From Branchiostoma floridae (lineage: Eukaryota; Chordata; Leptocardii; Amphioxiformes; Branchiostomatidae): a DNA stretch of 64,000 nt. Position 1 is the first letter of the stretch. Each line of letters begins with the position of its first letter. Below the pieces are notes generated by a model. That model searched no databases, had not been told where the DNA came from, and saw only the letters and a list, made by a program, of their open reading frames with translations. The position numbers were made by a program, and so were the translations under genes. Shown one piece after another: positions 22,600 to 33,900 of this stretch. The stretch covers positions 33,075,746 to 33,139,745 of the forward strand of contig NC_049982.1 in assembly GCF_000003815.2 (NCBI RefSeq), in the 5' to 3' direction.

Positions 22600-22910
22600 G
22601 ATAGATGAGTGATTGTTTGTCAACAAGGAGCTCCAGTGGCCCCCTCTCCAGTAGAGGCGAAGAAGCGAAGACTGATTACATTCTACAAGTACCACAACAG
22701 CTCACTCATCATCAACTCAAGGAGCAAGCCCACTCCTAGTGAGCCGCCCAGGAGTACTCGGAGCACTCACTCAGCCTACTACCAGATGCCCCCATGCCGA
22801 ACCAACTACAGGTAGTAGCCTTCTTCCCCAGAACTGTGAAGGACTGGAACGGTCTCCCAGCACAGGTAGCCCTCAGCGCCACTCTAGACAGTTTCAAATT
22901 ACAAATATAG
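22600..22910 (+). mobile_element. Remnant of a non-LTR retrotransposon ORF2 C-terminus
   Basis: The frame before the TAG at 22908-22910 reads VAFFPRTVKDWNGLPAQVAL and SATLDSFKLQI, the canonical R-x-x-x-x-W-N-x-L-P ending of CR1/L2/RTE-like reverse transcriptase ORFs. Upstream sequence continues in related frames with stops, so the copy is dead. Confidence 0.6.
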
Positions 22911-22941
22911 CTCCCTCCCCTCCCGTTCTCCCTCCCCGTTA

Positions 22942-24005
22942 GGGACCTGACGTTATTTACTGGGCTGGAGGGGGGTGGGGGGAGGGCTGGTGCAAAGTGG
23001 GTCTGGTAAAAAAAAAAGAGCGAGGCTATTGACACACCCAGTGTGTCAATAGCCTAACAGGCTATCGACACACTGAGTGTGTCGATAGCCTGTTTAGGCT
23101 ATTGACACACCCAGTGATAGAAACCACTAAAATGAGGAAATCTTACGACTATATTTGACAATCAACACTCTGAAAAATACAAATGGCATCCTGTGTCCAT
23201 TATCAACCCAAAATACGATCTTTTTCACGTGTTTACGGCACAATTTTAAACATCGGAATCTGCTATATCATATAGGGTGCTAGTTTTACTGTCACCGCAT
23301 GTGATCATGGCAGCCATGTTGGGTCGGTTAGGAACACGTTTTCAGCTGTGTTTACCGACGAATTCCTGCCATATTGGAGAATTTTCGGCCTCAAAACTTA
23401 TATCACTAAGGAAGCGAAGTTATAGTTGTTGTTTTACCTCCATTATTTTTAATGTGAAAGAAATATTCTTCCGAGTCGCTGCCGATAGCGCCGGAACCAC
23501 ACGGCCGAAAATTATGACATGTTTTGTGGTCAGTGTTATTTTTGGTTTATATTGTTAACAGAAACTTTAAAAGTTGTTTATATATAAAATATTCTTATAT
23601 CAAATGGATGTTTAAAAAGGGACAAGAAAAATTGAAAAAAAAAAAAAATTTAAAAAACTCCGGCGCAGACTCGAACCGGGTCGGAGCTGGTATCATGAAT
23701 TCCCGGGTCAACGCTCTATCCACTACCCTACGTCAAACATACACGATGAAGGCTGTATTATTAGGTATCCAAATGTAGGGCATAACTTGAATACGTCCGT
23801 TCATTCCAAGATTCAAAGATTCCAATGTCTAATCTTCCAAACAATGTCTAATTAATTATTGCTTGTGTAAAATATTGCCGGAAAGGCATGTTACAAGCTC
23901 TGATTGGCTGACTGGCATCTCGGTGTGTCAATAGCCTGTTTGGCTATTGGCACACTGAGTGTGTCAATAGCCACAGCGAAAAAAAAATTTCCATGGCCTC
24001 CTAGT
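22942..24005. mobile_element. Palindrome-rich DNA element with Harbinger-like left end
   Basis: The left end is TTA then GGGACCTGACGTTATTT and a G-rich block, like 19810 and 36416. Inside, hairpins built from GGCTATTGACACAC and GTGTGTCAATAGCC occur at 23024-23054, 23060-23090 and 23942-23972, and single arms at 23097-23110 and 23923-23936 act as ends of an inner 840-bp unit. The right side has a CCATGGCC block but no clean terminus. Confidence 0.55.
23650..23735 (-). repeat. tRNA-like sequence (SINE head or tRNA pseudogene)
   Basis: On the minus strand TAGTGGATAGAGCG resembles a pol III A box and GGTTCGAGTCTGC a B box about 35 bp later, followed by CGCCGGAG and a T run. The 5' side does not pair with the 3' acceptor arm, so it is not a functional tRNA gene. 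Confidence 0.4.
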
Positions 24006-24009
24006 CCTA

Positions 24010-24960
24010 GGTATTATTAATCTCAAATAATGTGATGCCATTGATTTGGACAATGAATGATCTGTCACCTGAAACAATTTCAAGCCCTTCGCAGTCTTCT
24101 TCTTATCTATTAACAGGAAACTACGTAAACATAGGTTATGAAGTTGGTACATGTATTCTTGCTGTGAAGCATCTCACTTGACAAGATAAAAGCCCCTTGG
24201 TTAAATATAGTAAGTAAGAGTTATCTTGTCTTTCGTAGCCAGCAAACAGTTCTATTGATAATTGAATAATGTTCTGTTCCAACAAAAAATAAACCAATTA
24301 ACTTTGGTAACAGGCAGCATATCTATGCAATTCCTTCAAAATTCGTTGTTGTTGTTGTTGATGTCTCATGATACTGAACAACAGTAAACTTTTTAAAGAC
24401 CATGAAAGTTTATAGAAATTCATGTTGAGTGATAACATGTGACAATGGACAGCGATAAAAATTGTAAAAGAAACAACAACAAGACACTTATAGTTGGCTA
24501 TATCTAGACAGGATGGGTTAAACTTCCTTTTTGGAAGCAGAGGAAAGTCGCACTTTTCCTACAATTTGAGAAAATTATAAACAAACCTACTAGACAAACC
24601 TTCACTTCAGAGTTCAGACAGGCCGCGCTGAGAACTTTTTTACCCCGGTACCCAATGGAGCACTCTACCCATCATCCAATTCTACCGCACGCGTGTACAG
24701 ATAATGCCGCAGTGCACGCCGGGAGCTTTAAATTTAGTCAATATTATTTTGTGGTAAACAATTCACCCAAACACGTGTAGTATTACTACACGCTTTCTGA
24801 AACCAATCATCGGAGTATTATGAAATAAACAAATTTTCAGTCAAATCCATGCATCTTATGACTTTCCGATAACTTGAAGTGACTAAAGGTAGTGCAAATC
24901 ATTTATCGCAAATTACTAAGGCCAAGTCAATATAGCCAAATGAAGAAAATAGTTCCGACG
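24010..24960. other. Intergenic, KANSL3 upstream region
   Basis: No coding signal. AT-rich with a (GTT)n run near 24345. Sequence becomes G+C richer towards the KANSL3 first exon. Confidence 0.5.
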
Positions 24961-24974
24961 GAGGCACAAATTTT

Positions 24975-27900
24975 CTGCCTGGCGTTAAGCTACCAAGATG
25001 GCGGACGCGGGAAGACTAATGTAGCGAAAATGGAAAATATTTAACATTTTGAAGACATTTTCGACCGTTCACAGAGGTAGGCTTACAATGGTAGATTGCA
25101 GTGACATATAAGTACACCGTACGTCTGTTTCTTTAATATCTGTTGGCTTTGGCCACTGAATATCACCAAATGTTTTTGGTTTGGAACGAAAAAAAGACAT
25201 CACCACGCGTTTCTGGCGATATTCGTTCTAACAGCAACAACAGTCTCCAAATGTGATTTTCGGTTCATGGTATTCGCATCATGTTTTATTTCATCATCTT
25301 TTTAGCTTGTAAGGTACTTACTTGCTAACGATCACCATACATATTCTGTCCCTCATTAATGCAACAATGCAGTTACAAAGTTAGTCGCAAGGTGACGTGC
25401 TTGACCTAGTGTGGAAAGACCAAATGACGTGAATGCAAGGTGTGTGACCTAAGCTTTGTTGAGTAGACAGAGACCATAGTTTCTACATCTGTACAGTATG
25501 GCCAGTCTGATGACATCACCTAGTACCAAGGAGGGGACCTTCCTGTACCACAGCCGGCTGGGCAGCTCCCTGCTGTACCAGCTGTCAGCTCGGGAGAGAG
25601 AGCTGGATCTGGTGCTGTTGGACCACTGTTATGCCAAACCGTGGAGTCAGCATCCCGATGCCAGCCATGCACGCCCCGCCCGAACCCTGTTTGTGCCAAA
25701 GAATATCCGACACCAGCAGAACGACCCAATCAATACGTAAATCAATCATTTTTCCATGTTCTTATTTTTACACATTATAGTAGAAGCCAGTTAATTGCAC
25801 AATAGATTAATGCACACTTCTGTTAACTGCACACAATCCCCAAATTCCAAACCGGTGCGGTCCAGCTGGATAACTTCGCATAATTGCACAAGCCGGATAA
25901 TTGCACCAAATTCACTGGCAAATAGGCTGTGCAATAAGCGGCTTCTACTGTATATCCTGAAATAGCTGCTATAGACTTACAGGAAAGCTAACAGGAACAT
26001 GCGTTTACAATTAACAATATGGGAATGTTGCAAGCTACAAGAATTTTAGAGAATTAGGAAAATATGCATAAATTTTTTTTCCTTTTATTATTAATCTTTG
26101 TAAATTCATATATGTCATATATGAATACAGTGTCATGAAGTAAAAAAAAAAGGAAACAATTTTATGTGATTTCAAAAGAATGCGTTATATAAGTTTTCAA
26201 CTAGTATCTACTGAGTGTCAGATTGTCTACCATGTTAAGTTGACCCTCTTTTCCTCTTATTTTTCCCCACAGAAAAGCAGAGATTCCTGTAGATGTGGTG
26301 GGAGCGCCCAAGCCCGTGGCTGTCCCGTACGACGGCGTGAAGGCACGGTCTGTGATGAATGAGTGCGAGCGTCACGTGAACTTTGCGAGAACAGACTCGG
26401 TGGAACCACCAAATGATGACGACTGGGAGGAGAGACTGACCAGGTACAAATGTGTCCCTTGTCTGTACTTCCTTATACTGTAAATGCAGAAACTTTCGCG
26501 GTGGATTAATGTTCGCGGTTTTCGTGGTGGCCGCTTCACCGCAAACTTAAAACCATCGCGAAAATTTTTCCATGACAGTAAGAGAAATTAAAACCAACGC
26601 GAAAAGTCCCTTTTCCTGCTACCGCGAAATTAAATCCCCGCGAACTTAAATACATTTACAGTAGTTAAGTTAAGTTTTGTGATAACTATTCTTATTGTAT
26701 TGATCAACATACCTATTTGCACTAAAGATGGCCGAATTTGCACCACTTTTCCTCTTGAGTTCTCTGAGCCCCAAAATTGAAACATCTCACTGTCCAGAAT
26801 CAAACTTCCAGTTTGGGATTAATGAGAAAAAAAAAAATTGCTTCCAGCTCGGCAATCATCTGACCCCAGGCTGACCTTGTGACTTTTTGTCCTCCTGATG
26901 ACCCAAATGGGGTATTTACGACCCAGTGTAATTTAGTGGTATTAATGGCAAGCCTTGTTAATTAGCAGGAGCCAAAAATGGTAAGCTGCATTCCACACCC
27001 TATAAGGATAATGAGCTCGTTGAAAGGTTATTACAATTTGCCAGTCGACTGAGTTCCCAAGCCACATGCCAGGCCTTCCAATGATAAGTTCCATAAAAAC
27101 TGGGATCATTTCATGAAATTTTCCATCACCAGAAAAAGCCAGGCATGTGTCCTAGCCTTGACAGGACTTGTAGTAGTTGTACATCCTTTTATTTACATGT
27201 CGTATGAATAGCAAGGACCATCTTTGTGATTTTGTGGAGGAAATTGATGAGACTTCAGCAGAAGGAAGAATGTGATGAGCTGGGCATGATCAGATTAAAC
27301 ATTAATTACAGTAAATAATAACCTAAGTAACCCCATGGTGACCCCTACTTGGGACTGTACCCAGGTTGTTGTTACCATCCTGACATTTTGGTTGAAAAGA
27401 AGTTTTTAAGATTGAAATACAGGATTATTAAGATTGAAATACAGGGTTATTACTTTCATAAAACATGGTTTCAGTGTATTTTGACATGCTTTCCTATGTC
27501 CAGCCCTAACTACGTAATGTTCTCTCTGTGATGTTTCCCTTGTTGAATTGAAGTAACCAAATGACTTGAATTATTAAACCTATATAGTAAAAGGGGAAAA
27601 AACAACAATTGACTGCATCAAACTACACAATAAAAGTAGTGTCTGTATCAGAAAAATGCAGAAAGAACAGAGATAAAATTATAGAAGCTATGGTTGGTCT
27701 CGGTGTTTGAGCTGCAAAAAAAAAGCGTCTGGGTAGTAGGAGGAAAGCTTTCCAAATGCTTGAGAAATTGAAAATTAAGTTTTTACGAACATCTTGTTTT
27801 TGTTGTTTTGTTTTTAGAACTGGCTGGACTCCAGCCCAGAACAAACTGTTCAACAAAGTGCTGAAGGCTCTACAGGCAGACAGACTGGCCAGGCTCACAT

Positions 27901-30900
27901 ATGAAGGGGTAAGACACTGGCAGTAGTACTGGAATCACACCTACATCTTACAGAAGGCTCAAAACATTGTACACCCAAAATTGGAGCTGTGCGCTTTAAT
28001 CTTACATATTTGTGTGGGAATAGGCGTAGGAAAAAATGTTGTGTTTTCTTACTTGCACTAGAATACAGAATACTCTTGACATTTAAGTGTCAGAAAAGTT
28101 CATAGAATCTTTGATGCATTATTTGTTTCAACTCTACAGAGGCAGTAAGATTTATAATAAGGCTTTGCTGACATTAATGTATGTTGTGACATGTTTTCTG
28201 TGCATATGAATGCTTAGGTGAGGTGTAGTAGTGAACCTATTCTCAATAATGAATCTCAGGCCACATTTTAGAATGAATGTCATTCATTCAAAGCATAAAA
28301 GTAGTCCATGTGATATTGTAACCAATGTCTGCCATTGTTTTCCATTGTAATGTGTGTAGGCTGTTAACGAGCCTGTGATGAGGAGGATCCATGTGGACAA
28401 GTGTGCCAGAAGGGTGCGGCAGGCACTGGGCAGTGTGTCATGGGTCAGTCCACCAATCCTCATACTCCTACAACTAGTAATAAACTTTTCCATCCAACGC
28501 ACACAAAAATATTTTTGCATCCAAACTGAAGAGGTACCACTGACAGTTCAGTAAACTGCCGTTTTCATGCGTTATGAATGTAAAGTGTGAAGTGAAAGTA
28601 AATACATGTACCTGGGAAATTTCTCTAGCTCTTCTGAACAAGCACAATCGGTGGACCACGGCTTAACGTCCAATTCTTGCGTTCAGTCCAGTATTTTTGT
28701 TATTTGTACAGTTAGAAGTATAAGGCTGAGTCCCTTTCCCCTGCAGGACCCCAAGTTGACCCAGTGGCTGCACCAGACCCTGGTGGACAGTCTGAGCAGG
28801 CCGTTACTAGCAGCATACCTGGACGTCCTGCAAACCCTCAAGTCGAAGGTTGGTGAAACGTGCCTGTTTCATGTGTGTGAATACTCATGATAACAACATT
28901 ACATTGTTGTGGACAGTTGTGTAGTCAAGATAATTTTGTGGTTACCCCTTTCATCATCATCATACCCCTTTGGAATAAGTGTTTCCCGTTTACCGTAGAA
29001 AAATCTCCCAACCCTAGCCTTTTTTGGGTGGGCAGTAGAGTCGTACAATTTCTAATTAGAATTTTTATTCAGCCTGTTTCCTATTGAAGTAAAAACCGCT
29101 TGTCCTATCTAATGAAGGATAAACATGTCCACGGGTTTGCAGCCATTATGTACAAAATTAAAATTTGACATTGAAAAAAATCTATAAGAAAAAAATAATC
29201 TCTACCTTCTGACCCTATTATATTTTCAGGAAACACGAAATTTTTTTCCGTAGGCCTTATCATGTTCCATGTGCTCACATGTGTAAAATAAGTGGAATCA
29301 TATAAATCCTTTCAGTTAACTTAGATGTCTGTATGATGAATAATTTCAAGAAACATAAGTCTGTATAAGACATGTCCAGTGTCTCACCCTGCTGTTTGCC
29401 CCTGTAGGTTCCAGGCTTGGTAGATAAGATGTCCAGTGTCTCACCCTGCTGTTTGCCCCTGTAGGTTCCAGGCTTGGTAGATAAGATGTCCAGTGTCTCA
29501 CCCTGCTGTTTGCTCCTGTAGGTTCCAGGCTTGGGTGATAAGATGTCCAGTGTCTCACCCTGCTGTTTGCTGCTGTAGGTTCCAGGCTTGGTAGATAAGA
29601 TGTCCAGTGTCTCACCCTGCTGTTTGCTCCTGTAGGTTCCAGGCTTGGTAGATAAGATGTCCAGTGTCTCACCCTGCTGTTTGCTCCTGTAGGTTCCAGG
29701 CTTGGGTGATAAGATGTCCAGTGTCTCACCCTGCTGTTTGCTGCTGTAGGTTCCAGGCTTGGTAGATAAGATGTCCAGTGTCTCACCCTGCTGTTTGCTC
29801 CTGTAGGTTCCAGGCTTGGGTGATAAGATGTCCAGTGTCTCACCCTGCTGTTTGCTCCTGTAGGTTCCAGGCTTGGTAGATAAGATGTCCAGTGTCTCAC
29901 CCTGCTGTTTGCTCCTGTAGGTTCCAGGCTTGGTAGACAAGATGATCAGTTTGTCTACCTCACAAGGAGCGACAAGCGCCGAGGCTCTGAGCCTCCTACT
30001 GAAGCGTCCCTGGGACCCTGCCGTCAGCGTCTTTACCACCCACAAACCGGTATGCAGCTTGTATGGCGAGACAACCACAAGCTCCGCCCATGTAAGGAGG
30101 TGAACATGGCCGACCTTGCTTATCTGAAAGTGGCTCTACATGCAAATTGTTGAATGAAATGAATTGTGACCTTAGTACAATTTTCATGTGATGGAGGGCC
30201 GTAGTTTTCAGATAAGCAAGGTTGGGCTGTATGGTGAAGGTGTAGAAATCAGAGAAAGATGTCTTTGAAATTTTGTTACCTGTACTGTATGGACTGAAAA
30301 CTTTTGATGTAGTAAATCATGAATGTAAACTATATACTAGTATAAGGAATGTTTGAATTCTACCAGGTGGTTGCGAGCATACTTCAGTTGTTCTACAGTT
30401 AGGCTATGTTGATTTGATTATATGGTAACATCCTCTGGGAACCCCAAAACTGATGTGAGCATGCTAATAAAAAAACGTTGCATTCCTTATGTTATGAAAT
30501 CTAATTGGTCAGAAAGGTTGAACAAATGTCTGAGCACACAGTGTTTTATATTATACCAAACAATAGGTCCTTCATTTTTGTTCTTTCACATTTCCTATCT
30601 TGACCATGGAATTGACATGGGTATGACATCAGTATACATTATTCTAGCAATGCATGTATCTGCTCATTTTGCAGCTCCTTTTTGCAATTTACTATATGGT
30701 TGAAAACTTTTTTTGGAAATGACCAAAAATTGATGCAGGCGTGGATGTCATTAATGTGGCCTTTCTTGTGGAAAATGAGAAGAAATGTGTAATCCTACAT
30801 AAATGTCCCAAGAGTGAAATCTTGTCATGTTGAAACTCTCACAGCGGAAGTTGCCGGGGTCGCCCATCTTGCTGATCGCGCCCTGCGGCCCCACCCACCC

Positions 30901-33900
30901 GTCGGTGCACCACTCCCGCCGCATGCGCCTGTGGAACAACCACCTGTCCAACCTGGGCAAGGTCATCCCCGTAACCATGCACACGGTCAACGGGGGGTCA
31001 GGGGTCACCGTGTCCCAGCTGCTGGAACACATGGTCAGTGCTGTCAAGAACAAAGTGGGAGAGGTGAGCGGTCAACTCTACACATTTTTTTTCAACCTTT
31101 GACCTGAGCCGGTTTTCAAGGGTTCAAGGTTTGGAGCAGGCTAAGACGTCTACCATTACGTTATTTACAATATTACAAACATTTGCTATTCCATAATCGT
31201 ATTCCCTTAGTCAGTCCATAGTTACTCGTTTGTGTTTCGTAACATGTTCTTCAAAGTTACTCCTGAGTTTGCCTCTCGTACCTTTGGTCTTAAACTGTTC
31301 CATCGCACTGCACCTGAGTAGGGTATTGATCTTGTAAACACTTCCCTACGAACCATTGGTACATACAACAAGTTTGACTCGCTTTGTCATGTTGTTCTAG
31401 CTGCCCTGTCAAGGGCACATAAGTTCAAGTCTAGGTAACAGGTACAATTTACCTGTTACCAAAGACTGTGCCTGTAGTTACAACTACAATCTATACTTAG
31501 GTTCTTAGCTATATGGACACAGTTAAGTGTTGTGTGTCTGCTAAACGGGCACATACATTTGTATGTCAATACTCTAAGTTGCTATTTTACTGTCCCTTTT
31601 TTGTATGGAGGGATAGATATGTTTTGCAATGAGGTATTAATGTATTTTGCATGGAGGTATAAATGTATTGGTCTACATGTATAGAAATTTTAATCAATGA
31701 CTGAAAATCTTTATTTAGTGTGCTATGTTCTGTGAGCCAAGAAATTTGATTGGTGTGACAGTCATGGATCAATAATTGTTTTCCCTCAGCTCCGAGGCCA
31801 TTTCCCAAACAGACCCATTGTGCTGATTGGATGGTCAGTGGGCGGTCTCATCGCTCTTCATGTAAGTACAAAAACCATATTTTGCAGGGTTCTAGTTAGC
31901 TTATGTATTTGTATTTGTGACTACCAAGCTTATTTGAGGATCATGTTTGCTAGTGTTTACTTGTGTAATACTGTCAAGTCAAATGTGAAAAATGTTGATA
32001 TGACCCTCCAACTTGACAAAATATTCTTCTTATTACTTGTGGATAAGTACGAAATAACTCCCCCATGGATACTCTCAGAATGCAAAATTTTACCTTGCAT
32101 TTTCACAGTCTCCTCACTGTGAAAGGGCCAAGACTTCCATTCTACCCCATCCCCCTACTTGATTCCTTCTCTACCTCACTATTTACCAGTATGCTATTTA
32201 CCATCTGAACCAAGTAGCACAAGCTGTGTTGTTGGTTTGTCTTACCTCTGTGTTGTTGTTCACTATTTGTACCTGCAGGCTGCTGTGTCCGAGTCCGTAA
32301 ATGCAGTCGTGTGTCTGGGGTTTCCCTTTGTTGGAATGGAAGGAGGGCGTGGGGTGAGTGTCTCATTTCCTCGGTTATTGGGTGGGCTGACTACTCTCTC
32401 TTGGCAGCCAGGGGCTGAATTAAAAGGAGCTTACAATAGGCAGGGCTGAATCGCAAGGGTCTGGAGCAAACTGCCATTAAATTACTCAAGCGAATGATGA
32501 ATCCGGATCACCCCCTACATGATCACCCCCTACATGATATAGTCTCTCCGGTCAGGGCAGGGGTCACTGGGAGGTCACTGCAGTTCAGGTAGCATCTCTG
32601 TTCACAACTCCTTCCTACACTATATAACAAATCATTGACTGATGCTCAAGTGTTTTTTTGTCTATGTACTATGTACTTTTGTCTATGTCTACTATGTACT
32701 TTTGTCTATGTCTAGTTATCGTATAAGATCAACAGTATTCAGAGGTACTACTGCTAAGGGGTAACTCTGCAATGTTGATGTAGTGATTAAAGATTGATTG
32801 AAAGGTTGTGTTCAGGACATAGACGACCCTCTCCTGGAGCTGAAGACACCAGCCCTGTTTGTGGTTGGTCAGGACTCGCCCATCTGTTCGGTGGACGACA
32901 TGGAGGATTTCCGGGAGAAGATCAAGGCGGATAATCAGCTGGTGGTGGTGGGCGGGGCCGACGAGATGTTACGCCTTACCCGCGGGAAGAAGAAACAAGA
33001 GGGTGTGACCCAGACTATGGTGGACAGGTGTATACAGGTGACAATGATTGACAGCTTTCTGATGGAATGCAGATTTTTGGGGTCTATACTTAAACAAACA
33101 ACGTGCTATCCCCATTATCAATGTCAGGGCTCGAAATACCACCTGCATATGCAGGTTAGTGCAGGTAAAATTGGAGCTGTGCAGGTATTTCTGATATCTA
33201 CCTGCACCTAACCTGCACTGGGCCATGTACTGGGTTATATACATTAATGTCCTATGATGTAGGTGTATGTGGATTGTTATTAGCTGCATTGACTGTTACC
33301 ACCTAATAGGTATAAAAAAAAAATAGCAATAGTTCCTCAACAATTTAGTATGATCCATACTTTCTGAAGTCAGAGTGGTGCATGTAAAATTTGTCTGGTG
33401 CAGGTTATTTTCAATGTTACCGGCACCAGTGCAGGTATGCAGAAAAAAGTATTTCGAGTCCTGAATGTGAATAGCAATCTCCATAAACGTCAGCCAAATA
33501 GTTAGAATTTATCCAGTTGAGAATGTTTTTGTTTTCTAGTATATGTGCAAGATAGAGTGTCCATCGTAACACATTGCTTATTATGTGTGACTCCTTCTGT
33601 AACCACAATGAGTGAGTTGTTCCATCTCTGCCCCAGGATGAGATCAGTGAGTACCTGGGGGGTATCCTGTCTGCCCAGGTCAGCTCCGGCACCCTCACCC
33701 CACACTCGGACCCCCCTGCCGACACGGAGGGGGAAGTGCAGAAGAAACAGAGGCGGCGCAAGGTCCAGCGCGACCTGAGTACAGAGCTGGGCACCACATC
33801 CTCCCCTGTAGCCAAGCAGAGACCTCAGACACCTAGTAACAGTAGTGAGGTGAGTACAGAGCTGGGCACCACATCCTCCCCTGTAGCCAAGCAGAGACCT

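Noticed and set aside
29372-29920. CRISPR-like array
   Set aside because: Units are contiguous with no unique spacers, in an animal gene; it is a minisatellite.
29275-30078. 267-codon minus-strand ORF with a 19-residue repeat
   Set aside because: It is the antisense reading of the 57-bp minisatellite; the 57-bp period keeps any open frame open. The plus strand carries the KANSL3 exon.
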